This document shows positions 19,370-27,499 of a DNA stretch of 64,000 nucleotides, piece by piece. The notes below the pieces were generated by a model. The model searched no databases. It had not been told where the DNA came from and worked only from the letters and a program-made list of their open reading frames with translations. Within the stretch, counting starts at the first letter, position 1, and each line of letters starts with the position of its first letter. Both the position numbers and the translations under genes were made by a program. Source of the stretch: Akkermansiaceae bacterium. GTDB lineage: Bacteria > Verrucomicrobiota > Verrucomicrobiia > Verrucomicrobiales > Akkermansiaceae. The stretch is from the NCBI GenBank assembly GCA_028822935.1, contig JAPKCM010000008.1:1-64000 (forward strand). The letters are read 5' to 3'.

Positions 19370-20545
19370 ATGGCTGAAGCTGGAGTCGATTTTTCGGACC
19401 CTTTTCGCGAGACGCGCAAGGAGGGTCCTATTTTGAAATGTCCCTTTCAGGGTGAGTCGGTTCCCATGATTCTTGGGCATGCCGATCTTCGCGCTGCCGC
19501 GAAAGACTGGCAGACCTTTAGTTCGGACGCACCCTTTCGCGTGCCCATTCCCTCGGAGGAATCGATGCGCACGATGCGCCAACTTCCGATCGAGCACGAT
19601 CCGCCGGAGCATGGCGAATATCGTGCGTTGGTGGAGCCGTTTTTTAAAAGAGCGCGGCTGCCTGAAGTGATTGCGCAGGTTGATTCTTTGATCGATGGGC
19701 TCCTTAGCGAAGCTCTCGCAAAGGAAGAGGTCGAGATCGTGCGCGGCTTTGCCTTGCCGCTGCAATCCCGTGCGCTCACTTATCTTTTGAAGGTCCCCGA
19801 ATTCGAGGCGGAGACCTGGATTGGGTGGGGGATTCATGTCTTCCACGATGGCGAGGCAGAGGGTGAAAAAGGAGGGGCGCTGGAGAACTACCTTCGTGCG
19901 AAATTTGACCAGACTGAAGGATCATCCGATGATGATTTTTTTAGCACCCTTTCGCGGTCGACCTACCAAGGTCGTCCGCTGACCCGCGACGAGCAGATGG
20001 GCTTCGCTAATCTTACTTTTGCAGGCGGGCGTGACACCGTCATTCACACCGTGTCTTCAGTGATCGCATATTTTGCCGAGCATTCTGAAGCCCTCGCGGA
20101 ACTGCGCGCTGATCCGAAAAAGATCGTGCATGCGAGTGAGGAGTTTTTTCGGGTCGTCAGCCCGCTCACTCACATTGGACGGGTGTGTCCGGTTGCGACG
20201 AACGTGCACGGAGCGGAGGTGCCTAAAAAAGGTCGCGTTTCACTCGCTTGGGCTTCCGCGAATAAAGACGACGCCGTTTTCGAAAATCCCGAAGAAGTGC
20301 GGCTCGATCGAAAGCCGAATCCGCATGTCGCCTTTGGCTTCGGTCCCCACCTCTGTCTCGGTGCAGCGCATGCTCGCTTGTTGGTCAGGACTTTGCTCAC
20401 AAAGCTTTCCCGGCAGATCGCTTCGATCACCGTTCTGTCTGAGGAGAAAAACGTGGAGGAGCAAGAGCGCTATGAGCGTTCGGTTGGTTACCTTTCGTTA
20501 AAGGTTCGCTTCACGCCAACACCGGAATACGACCGTCCGGAGTGA
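19370..20545 (+). CDS. Cytochrome P450
   Basis: A 391-residue soluble haem mono-oxygenase. Motifs: the substrate-contact helix EHDPPEHGEYR, the I-helix oxygen-activating GGRDT, the ExxR pair in EEFFR, and the haem loop FGFGPHLCLGAAHAR with axial Cys at about 329. It starts 5 bases after the symporter stop codon and is probably in the same transcript; this could mean that it acts on the imported compound, but that is speculation. No ferredoxin or reductase gene is adjacent, so electron donors must be encoded elsewhere. Its 3' end overlaps the convergent zinc-ribbon gene by 35 bases. Confidence 0.92.
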   Translation: MAEAGVDFSDPFRETRKEGPILKCPFQGESVPMILGHADLRAAAKDWQTFSSDAPFRVPIPSEESMRTMRQLPIEHDPPEHGEYRALVEPFFKRARLPEVIAQVDSLIDGLLSEALAKEEVEIVRGFALPLQSRALTYLLKVPEFEAETWIGWGIHVFHDGEAEGEKGGALENYLRAKFDQTEGSSDDDFFSTLSRSTYQGRPLTRDEQMGFANLTFAGGRDTVIHTVSSVIAYFAEHSEALAELRADPKKIVHASEEFFRVVSPLTHIGRVCPVATNVHGAEVPKKGRVSLAWASANKDDAVFENPEEVRLDRKPNPHVAFGFGPHLCLGAAHARLLVRTLLTKLSRQIASITVLSEEKNVEEQERYERSVGYLSLKVRFTPTPEYDRPE

Positions 20546-21053
20546 GGGCTTCCGCAGGCGGGCCTTCGAAATGATCACGGACAAAGCGGTCCCATTGGTC
20601 GCGGGTGGAGACTGAAATTTGCTCCTGCATTTTAAATTCACAGACGCCGCACATCATGCGAGGAAAGGGGTCGAAGACCATTTGATCGCCAAAGGCGAGA
20701 GCGGCAATGGAGTAGTCCTTTAGATCTTGCACGGGCGTTTGACAGGTCAGGCATTCTTTAAGCCAATCGGTGTGGTGCTCGTTCTCCGCCAATTGTTTCG
20801 ACCGTGCGTCTAGATCGACATTTGCGTGAAAGAAGGTTTCCAGATTGAACCGGGATTCCTCGGAAAAGGATTCCACCATTTCACCGTGACAGTTTTGGCA
20901 AAGGGCATACTCGAAAACGCATTCGGGCCCGCGAAAGGCCTTGCTGATGATGTGGGGAACCGCCAGTTCATCAAACTTCGATTCGCAATTCAGGCAGCGT
21001 TGGAAAGGGCCATCAAATTCGACGGAATGAAAAATGCGCGGAAACTCGCTCAT
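20511..21053 (-). CDS. CxxC-rich putative zinc-binding protein
   Basis: A 180-residue cytoplasmic protein with four CxxC motifs (CLNCESK, CQNCHGEM, CLTCQTP, CGVCEFK), enough for two zinc sites. No other domain recognised. It is convergent with the P450 and overlaps its end by 35 bases. Function unknown; conserved-looking codon use and motif spacing support a real gene. Confidence 0.75.
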   Translation of the reverse strand: MSEFPRIFHSVEFDGPFQRCLNCESKFDELAVPHIISKAFRGPECVFEYALCQNCHGEMVESFSEESRFNLETFFHANVDLDARSKQLAENEHHTDWLKECLTCQTPVQDLKDYSIAALAFGDQMVFDPFPRMMCGVCEFKMQEQISVSTRDQWDRFVRDHFEGPPAEALTPDGRIPVLA

Positions 21054-21124
21054 GCGAAAACGTTACCGAGTCCTCGACGGAGGTCTAGTCTGGTCTTCCA
21101 ACTTTTCCTGGAATAGAAAAAGGG

Positions 21125-21982
21125 ATGCTCAAACGACGCAGTCTTCTCGCCGGCAGTCTTGGTGCGCTAGCACTCAGTTCAAAGGGAGCTGAGGCGCAGT
21201 CAGAGCAGAAGTTTCGCCATGCCGTGATGGCTTGGTGTTATCAGCCGATGAAGCCAGTGAATCTCGCTCGTGCCGCACTCAAGGTAGGGGTCCGAGGGAT
21301 CGAAGGCCTGCCGCAGGCTGCTTACCCCGCTGTGATGGCAGCCGGGATGAAAATTTCGATGGTTTCAGGGGCACACAGCTTTAAGGAAGGACCGTGCAAT
21401 CCGGAGTTTATCGATAAAGTGCGGGCCGGACTGCTTCACGGGATCGAGCTGGCGAAGCAAGTGGGGAGTAAAAAGCTGATCACCTTTCCCGGAATGCGCT
21501 TTCCAGGAATGGATGACGAGGAAGCCGTAAAGCGCTGTGTTGCGCTTTGGAAAGAAGTGGTTCCGGCTGCGGAAAAAGCGGGCATCACCCTCGTGCTCGA
21601 GCATCTTAGTTCGCGCGATGACTCCGCCCCCATGAAAGGCCACCCCGGATGTTTCGGCGATGATGTCGATTTTTGCTTCGATCTCGTGCGGCGCGTTGGC
21701 TCGCCCAATTTCAAACTCCTCTTCGATATTTACCACGTCTCGGTCATGAATGGCGACCTCATCCGCCGCATTCGAGACCACCACGAGCTGATTGGCCACT
21801 ATCACACGGCGGGAAATCCGGGGCGCGGGGAACTCGACGACAAACAGGAAATTCAATTTGCTCCGGTCATTGCAGCCATCGAAGCTACTGGATACGATGG
21901 CTGGTTGGCGCACGAATTTATCCCGACTTGGGACGATCCCATCGCAGCGCTCAGTCACGCCGTGAAAGTCTGCGGGGGATGA
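21125..21982 (+). CDS. Exported hydroxypyruvate-isomerase-like TIM barrel, copy 1
   Basis: A 285-residue xylose-isomerase-like/Hyi-family TIM barrel. The N-terminus (LKRRSLLAGSLGALALSSKGAEA) is a signal with a twin-arginine character, pointing to export. Metal-site residues expected for the family are visible: Glu in VLEHLSS, Asp in FDIYHV, His in YHTAGNPGRGE and Glu in LAHEFIPT. In other phyla Hyi is cytoplasmic; exported forms are common in Planctomycetota and Verrucomicrobiota, where a role in sugar catabolism is assumed. A related protein (about one-third identical by eye) is encoded at 56620-57495. Confidence 0.83.
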   Translation: MLKRRSLLAGSLGALALSSKGAEAQSEQKFRHAVMAWCYQPMKPVNLARAALKVGVRGIEGLPQAAYPAVMAAGMKISMVSGAHSFKEGPCNPEFIDKVRAGLLHGIELAKQVGSKKLITFPGMRFPGMDDEEAVKRCVALWKEVVPAAEKAGITLVLEHLSSRDDSAPMKGHPGCFGDDVDFCFDLVRRVGSPNFKLLFDIYHVSVMNGDLIRRIRDHHELIGHYHTAGNPGRGELDDKQEIQFAPVIAAIEATGYDGWLAHEFIPTWDDPIAALSHAVKVCGG

Positions 21983-22027
21983 TTTGTTGCCAAATCCAGG
22001 GAGCGGAGCCGCTAAGAAGACAAGACG

Positions 22028-22225
22028 ATGAAGAAAAAGTAACTCCTTATTCTAACCGGAATCCTCCTGTTGGTTCATGATCCCATTCCCTTTATCGATG
22101 AGGGAATTCTGCTTGCTCTCTTTATAAAACCCCTGTCGGAAATCCTGAAAGAGCGCAAAAACCGCCGAGTCGGTCCAAAATCCCGGAAAACCGACCGAAA
22201 GGGGCCGATAATTGAGATTGATTAA
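22028..22225 (+). pseudogene. Small membrane protein gene interrupted by TAA at codon 5
   Basis: The frame from ATG 22028 reads MKKK, then TAA, then continues open for 60 codons as LLILTGILLLVHDPIPFIDEG..., ending at TAA 22223. The downstream part is clearly protein-like: a hydrophobic helix, a DPIPFIDE motif, a second short hydrophobic stretch and a basic tail (KERKNRRVGPKSRK). No ATG, GTG or TTG lies in frame between the TAA and the hydrophobic helix. A single substitution such as CAA or AAA to TAA would explain it; a one-base homopolymer error would not, because the frame is kept. Otherwise a non-standard start would be needed. No family recognised. Confidence 0.5.
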
Positions 22226-22279
22226 CTTCCTTTCATGGAAAGAATTTGCCCGAGGATTACGTAATCTTTACCAACACCC

Positions 22280-23857
22280 ATGTCTGAAGATCAAATTCCT
22301 AACGAGCAAGAAGAAGCGTCAAGCGATGGCAAGGCCGGTCTTGTGTTTCTCACTCTCTTTATCCTGACTCTCGTAGGCGTTCTCGTCGCCATGCCGTTCT
22401 CCGGTAAGGTAGAGCAAATTGCCACCTTCCTATCGAGCGACGACAAGTATCTCGCCGTTTTCGGAAACATGCACCCGCTCGTGTTGCACCTTCCGATCGG
22501 AATCGTTTTTCTGACACTCGTGATGGAGGTGTTCGGCTGGATTTCCTTCGGGAAATATCGCCCGGTGACTACGATGGCCCTCTTTTTCGCTGTCTTTACC
22601 GGTGCCTTGGCCTGTTTTACGGGCTATGTTGAATTGATTACCGATGTCAAAAGCATGGCTAAATGGAATAACCACATGTGGGCGGGAATCGCTTTCGTGG
22701 GAGTTCTGGGATTGGCTCTTCTTTCCCGTGTTTGGGGTGGAGGCAAAGGAAGCCGGAATCCTGTTTATGCCATTCTCCTTCTGATTTCAGCGGGAGTGAT
22801 GGGCTTCGGTGCTCACCTCGGAGGTGAAGAAATTCATGGCGATCCACTCACGCCCATTTTTGAAAAAGGAAAGGAGAAGTCCTCCGATGGTGGCGTCAAT
22901 AAAGAGCCTAAAGATCGTCTGGCCTATGCCGAGGTGGTCGTTTCGATTCTTAAGAGTAAGTGTCTTGCGTGTCATTCCGTCGATACCAAGAAAAAGGGAG
23001 GCCTCCTCATGGATTCTTGGGAAGGGCTTCTTGCGGGTGGAGACGAAGGTCCTTCCGTCGTTCCTGGTGATCCCAAGGAAAGCCTCATATTCTACCGCAT
23101 TCATCTCCCGATCGACGACGAGGACGGAGAGCACATGCCTCCGCCCAAGAAGGATCAGCTTGAGAAGCACGAGATCGCAATTCTCGATTGGTGGATCGCG
23201 ACTTTGCCAAAAGGCGACATTCTTGAGGACAAGACTCTTGAACAAATGGGTGCCTCCGCAGAGATCATCGAGGCTGCCAGCAAGTTGATCAGCCCTGAGG
23301 AGCTGAAGGCGATGGCAGATGCGCTGGCGGAAGAGGAGCGACTTGTGGAAGAAGCCAAAAAGGCGAAACGCGAAGCCCTTGACGCCGCACTCGGCGAGCT
23401 GAAGCAAGACGCGCAGCTCAAGACCGCGATTAGCTACGTTTCTCAGGATTCCTCCGATTTGGAGTTTACTGCGATCAGTCTTCGTGAGTCGATGACCGAC
23501 GATCATTTCGCCAAGTTGGGATCCGTTTGCGAATCGCTGATTGCGCTCCAGCTGGGGTCCACTTCCGTGACCGAGGCCGCCCTTGAAGCCCACCTTCCAA
23601 AGATGTCCAATCTTCGGAAGCTCAACCTGAGCCAAACATCGATCACCGACAAAGGTCTTGATGCCGTTGCTCAGCTTTCGAATCTCGAATGGCTCAATCT
23701 TTATGGGACTGAAGTCACCGATGCTGGGCTTGCGAAGCTCAAAGGTCTCACGAAACTCGAGAAGGTTTATCTTTGGAATTCCAAAGCGACTGCTGAAGGA
23801 GGGAAGGCACTCCAGAAGGAGCTTCCGAATCTTAAAGTGATCTTCGGGATTCAGTAG
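22280..23857 (+). CDS. Membrane protein with cytochrome c-type haem site and leucine-rich repeats
   Basis: A 525-residue protein. Several transmembrane helices fill residues about 18-195 (DUF2231-like, with HPLVLHLPIGIVFL). A planctomycete-type cytochrome c domain follows, with the CLACH haem site at about 228-232 and the MPPPKKDQ axial Met region. Then come an Ala/Glu/Lys-rich coiled coil (about 335-375) and C-terminal leucine-rich repeats (about 425-515: LRKLNLSQTSITDKGL, LEWLNLYGTEVTDAGL). This combination of parts is typical of Planctomycetota and Verrucomicrobiota. The role is probably redox-linked in the periplasm, but no substrate is known. Confidence 0.85.
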   Translation: MSEDQIPNEQEEASSDGKAGLVFLTLFILTLVGVLVAMPFSGKVEQIATFLSSDDKYLAVFGNMHPLVLHLPIGIVFLTLVMEVFGWISFGKYRPVTTMALFFAVFTGALACFTGYVELITDVKSMAKWNNHMWAGIAFVGVLGLALLSRVWGGGKGSRNPVYAILLLISAGVMGFGAHLGGEEIHGDPLTPIFEKGKEKSSDGGVNKEPKDRLAYAEVVVSILKSKCLACHSVDTKKKGGLLMDSWEGLLAGGDEGPSVVPGDPKESLIFYRIHLPIDDEDGEHMPPPKKDQLEKHEIAILDWWIATLPKGDILEDKTLEQMGASAEIIEAASKLISPEELKAMADALAEEERLVEEAKKAKREALDAALGELKQDAQLKTAISYVSQDSSDLEFTAISLRESMTDDHFAKLGSVCESLIALQLGSTSVTEAALEAHLPKMSNLRKLNLSQTSITDKGLDAVAQLSNLEWLNLYGTEVTDAGLAKLKGLTKLEKVYLWNSKATAEGGKALQKELPNLKVIFGIQ

Positions 23858-23865
23858 CGCTGAGA

Positions 23866-23903
23866 ATCAAGACAGAGGCTGAGAGCCTCTGCTACGCTTT
23901 GAT
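23866..23903. repeat. Hairpin element between convergent genes
   Basis: A perfect 8-bp stem, CAGAGGCT/AGCCTCTG with a GAG loop (23873-23891), is flanked by a second pairing arm (ATCAAG at 23866-23871, CTTTGAT at 23897-23903). There is no T-run, so it may be a dispersed palindromic repeat rather than a classical terminator. It separates the cytochrome/LRR gene and the convergent MidA gene. Confidence 0.5.
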
Positions 23904-25018
23904 CAGGGGAAGGCGCGTTCGACCTTTCCCTTCAGCAATTCCAGGACGTAAAAACGATTCCCGAATTGGCTGGGGTGGATGAGAGTTTGAAATTGCCTGA
24001 GTTCGGCAGCATCCGGGGGACTTGTTGAGGTGAGCCATTCCTTGGCGCAGTGAGTCAGAAAGCGGCTCTGGCTCATCACTGGCGCGACTTGGAGGCCCTG
24101 CTGAAATGCCGTTTCCTCAACAGCGGAAAAATTAACATCGGCGGTGATGTCCTGTTCGCCGGGGGAATCCAGGGGGTGCGCTTTCATCGAGTGCTTCGAG
24201 TAGCAGCGCACCGTTCCGGCGGTGCGGGAGGGATGATAGAGCGAGGCTTTATCGAGCCCGTAATCGACAAAAGTCATCAACCCGCGCTCCAGGCATTTGG
24301 AGAGAGGTTCGAGGAATCCTTCCAGGTCGGGATTTCCTTCCGTGACGTAGCCCTCGGGATATTCTCCTGGGAGCGTGAAGCGGGTGGGTTGGGTGTCCCA
24401 AGTGAACTCTTTGTCCCAGATGACGGTGGCTTCATGCCAGCTTCCTTTGGAAAAAAGATAGAGGGGAACGGGAAGAGCATCGAAGACCTCATTCGCCACA
24501 ACCACTCCGAGAGCTACCGCGTTTTCTGGCGGTTCAGAGAGGACGCTGAACGGGGGGGGAAGAATTTTTTCGAGGTGGGCTCGTTGCTCGGCCAGGGGTT
24601 CGATGATGCAGTAATGAGTCGCCTTTTTTATCTTCTCTCCCAGATTGGAATAGATGTCTTTCGCGAGTGATCCGTTGTGAGCGCCTACTTCGAAGATTGT
24701 CAGATGATCGGGGGCTCTATTGGCCTTCCAGAATTTCTCAATCCTTCCCGCCAAGAGTTTTCCGAACATCGGGCCGACCGAGACACTGGTCATGAAATCG
24801 CCATTCTTGGAAACGGTCGTAGCGTGGGGGCGAGCATAGTAGCCCAGGGTGGGGTGGTAGAGGCAGGTCCCCATGTAGTCTTGAAAGGAGAGCTTGCCAT
24901 TGATCTCGATGCATTCTCTCAGTTCACGCGCCAAGTCAGAGATTGCCCCGTCTGAAGATCGGGGGTAAGGAAAGGCATGCCGGAGCCCTTCTAGATCGGG
25001 GAAACAATCAACGCTCAT
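23903..25018 (-). CDS. MidA/NDUFAF7-family methyltransferase, copy 2
   Basis: A 371-residue member of the same DUF185 family as the protein at 14087. Motifs: LSFQDYMGTCLYHPTLGYY, NGDFMTSVSVGPMFG, the SAM loop FEVGAHNGSLAKDI (here GAHNG instead of GPGxG), VANEVFDALPV and FVDYGLD. The N-terminus is about 30 residues longer than copy 1; an internal TTG at about codon 29 is a possible later start. With the ATG at 25018 its start codon overlaps that of the divergent PBP gene by two bases. The longer form is closer to typical MidA in length. Confidence 0.83.
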   Translation of the reverse strand: MSVDCFPDLEGLRHAFPYPRSSDGAISDLARELRECIEINGKLSFQDYMGTCLYHPTLGYYARPHATTVSKNGDFMTSVSVGPMFGKLLAGRIEKFWKANRAPDHLTIFEVGAHNGSLAKDIYSNLGEKIKKATHYCIIEPLAEQRAHLEKILPPPFSVLSEPPENAVALGVVVANEVFDALPVPLYLFSKGSWHEATVIWDKEFTWDTQPTRFTLPGEYPEGYVTEGNPDLEGFLEPLSKCLERGLMTFVDYGLDKASLYHPSRTAGTVRCYSKHSMKAHPLDSPGEQDITADVNFSAVEETAFQQGLQVAPVMSQSRFLTHCAKEWLTSTSPPDAAELRQFQTLIHPSQFGNRFYVLELLKGKVERAFP

Positions 25019-27494
25019 GAGTCAGAAAGGTAACAGAAGGAGAAAACGACGATTATACAAGCGTAAGAGCTTTTGGATCTTCTGTGCTATTTGCCTACTC
25101 ATTGGGGGGAGCGGGCTGCTTGTCATCGACGAGAAACTGAATCCTTATCGTGAAATTGCGAACAATTATAAACTGGAGCGCATTGGTGAAGTGGAAGTTC
25201 CCAGTTTGATTCTGGATCGAAAGGAAAGGGAGATCGGGCGCATGTATGTCGAGAACCGCAGTAAAATCCCTCTTTCGGAAGTTCCCCCGGTCTTTATCGA
25301 CGCCATGATCGCCCAGGAAGACCAGCGCTTCTACGAGCACGATGGCGTGGACTGGGTGGGCGTGGCCCGGGCTGTCTATCTCAACTTAAAAAGCGGTGGC
25401 ATCACCCAGGGAGCGGGAACGGTGACAATGCAGCTGGGCCGTAATGCCTTCGATCTCCTCGGTGAGGCCCGACGCAAGGAGCAATCCGGCTACGAACGTA
25501 AAATAGTGGAAGCTTTTCTAGCGATTCGCATTGAGGAGCACCTTCACGAGGAATTTAAGTCCGAGTATCCAGATAATAGGCAGCGGAAGAAGGTCGTGAA
25601 AGACCAGATTCTTGAATTCTATCTCAATCGTGTTCCTTTCGGAGCTGGCTTTTACGGGGTCCGTTCGGCCTCGTTGGGTTACTTTGGAAAAGAACCTGTC
25701 GATCTCGAGGTCCACGAATGCGCCTCTATCGTGGCCTGTCTCAAGAACCCCAGGAGATTGAATCCGCTCCGCCACCCAAAGAATAATAAGACAGCGCGCG
25801 ACCACGTGCTGCGTCGGATGGCCTTGGAGGGAATGATCACGGATACGGAACGTAACCGGATGCTTCAGCTCCCCATCGCGGTGGCTCCGAATCCCATCAT
25901 TCGAGGGAAATCTCATCTTTATGAACGCATTGCTCAGGACGCCCATCGGCTTGTTGGAGAAGAGACTCTCTCTCAGGGCGGTTATGTCATCCGCACGAGC
26001 ATTGATTTAGATATTCAGAACTCGGCAAAGAATCGACTTTCGAGCCAGTTGGCTGAGATCGAATCGGATCCCGATTACGCTCATCCCAAGCATGCCGATT
26101 TCAACAGAGAAATAGATAAGGTCCCTGCCTATATTCAGGGGGCCGTCTTGATGGTCGATCATGAAACGGGCGAAGTCCTGGCTCACGTGGGGGGGCGCGA
26201 TTACGGCGACTCGCAGTTTGACTTTATTCAGTTGGGACGTCGACCGATCGGGACTGCTTTTTTTCCCTTCATTTATGCGGCTGCTTTTGAGGGGGGGTGG
26301 AATCCCGCATCACCTCTTCAAGATGAGCAGATGAATAATCGGGCGCTCATGGTGGGAGGAACCGAAGGCGTGGTGGGAGAATGGGGGATGGAAGTGCGAG
26401 ACCCGCAGTATGAGGGACAAATTACTGCGAGGCGTGGCCTGGCCAGCTCGAAGATCGCCGCTTCGGTTCGCTTAGGAATCGATGTGGGCTTGGATCGAGT
26501 CGCCGAGACCGCGAGAACCTTCGGCTTAGATATCCTGGACGAGAGACTTCGAAACCGGATGTTGGTGGGTTGGGATAAGATAAGTCTTCCTGAACTCACC
26601 CTTGGCTACACAGCCTTCCCTCGTGGGGGAAATCGGATTACCGAAACCTTTTATGTCCGAGGGATTTGGGATCGGGATGGCAAGCCCGTGTTCACTTCGA
26701 ATCATCTCAATAGCAGCCCGCGAGAAGAGAGTGCCTGCACGGATGCGACTGCTTTCCAAGTGCACACTATTTTGAATGACGTCGTGAAGCGAGGGAACCT
26801 TTCCGACGCTTCATCGGGTCTCTCGGAAGAGCTATTTGAAGGGGGAGCGAAGACCGGAACTCCCTATGGTTTTACCGATGCCTGGATGGTGGGATACAAC
26901 AGCCGGATCACCTGCGGAGTCTGGATTGGGTTCCACAAGAGCACTCGAAAGGCAATTCATGGAGATGCCTTTGCCAAGAACTTGGCCTATCCCCTTTGGG
27001 AAGAGACCATGAATTCGGCTCTTCCTGATTTCCGGGGAGCAACGGTGAGCCAACCGGATTCTATCGAGCGGGTGACTGCCTGTCGCACTTCTGGAATGCG
27101 TCCCACCCGTTACTGTAATGAAGCCGTTGAAGATCCTTTGACGGGTTCATTGAGTTTTCGCTCAACCAGCTATTCTGAGTATTTTAGAAAAGGAGAGCAA
27201 GTGGGGATCTGTTCTATTCATGGAAGCAGTGGGCAAGCGGATCAGTTTGCGAGGAATACCCTCCAACGTGAGGCTCTGCCGGTCGTTCCAGTGAAGTCCA
27301 AAGCCCCTTTACTTCTAGGCTCTGATCCGTATCAAAGTGAGAAACCTAGTCTCGCGCCCGAAGATGAGAATTCCGGGGTAGAATTTTTGCAAAATCAAAT
27401 CACCCTGGTCGTCGAAGATCAGGTAAAGGGAGAGCGAGAGGCTCTTTTAATACTGTCCCGCCCACCTCGCTTTGAACTCCCTGTTGAAGAGTAA
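25017..27494 (+). CDS. Class A penicillin-binding protein with degenerate transpeptidase motifs
   Basis: An 825-residue bifunctional-type PBP (PBP1A-like). Basic N-terminus, then one transmembrane helix (about 18-37). The glycosyltransferase domain (about 75-260) looks intact: EDQRFYEHDGVD with Glu101, TVTMQLGRN, RKIVEAFLAIRIEE and QILEFYLNRVPFG. The transpeptidase domain (about 375-650) keeps KTGTP (612-616), but the SxxK active-site motif in GRRPIGTAFFPFIYAA reads T413-A-F-F416, and the SxN site reads Ser478-Lys-Ile480. Ser and Lys are the acylation residues, so transpeptidation is probably lost and the protein may act only as a glycosyltransferase. A short tail follows. The start codon overlaps that of the divergent MidA gene. 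Confidence 0.88.
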   Translation: MSQKGNRRRKRRLYKRKSFWIFCAICLLIGGSGLLVIDEKLNPYREIANNYKLERIGEVEVPSLILDRKEREIGRMYVENRSKIPLSEVPPVFIDAMIAQEDQRFYEHDGVDWVGVARAVYLNLKSGGITQGAGTVTMQLGRNAFDLLGEARRKEQSGYERKIVEAFLAIRIEEHLHEEFKSEYPDNRQRKKVVKDQILEFYLNRVPFGAGFYGVRSASLGYFGKEPVDLEVHECASIVACLKNPRRLNPLRHPKNNKTARDHVLRRMALEGMITDTERNRMLQLPIAVAPNPIIRGKSHLYERIAQDAHRLVGEETLSQGGYVIRTSIDLDIQNSAKNRLSSQLAEIESDPDYAHPKHADFNREIDKVPAYIQGAVLMVDHETGEVLAHVGGRDYGDSQFDFIQLGRRPIGTAFFPFIYAAAFEGGWNPASPLQDEQMNNRALMVGGTEGVVGEWGMEVRDPQYEGQITARRGLASSKIAASVRLGIDVGLDRVAETARTFGLDILDERLRNRMLVGWDKISLPELTLGYTAFPRGGNRITETFYVRGIWDRDGKPVFTSNHLNSSPREESACTDATAFQVHTILNDVVKRGNLSDASSGLSEELFEGGAKTGTPYGFTDAWMVGYNSRITCGVWIGFHKSTRKAIHGDAFAKNLAYPLWEETMNSALPDFRGATVSQPDSIERVTACRTSGMRPTRYCNEAVEDPLTGSLSFRSTSYSEYFRKGEQVGICSIHGSSGQADQFARNTLQREALPVVPVKSKAPLLLGSDPYQSEKPSLAPEDENSGVEFLQNQITLVVEDQVKGEREALLILSRPPRFELPVEE

Positions 27495-27499
27495 ATCAT

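Noticed and set aside
22028-22045. Programmed frameshift at the A-rich start of the small membrane gene
   Set aside because: A run resembling A AAA AAG is present, but the downstream protein is in the same frame as the ATG, so a single frameshift would not produce it.
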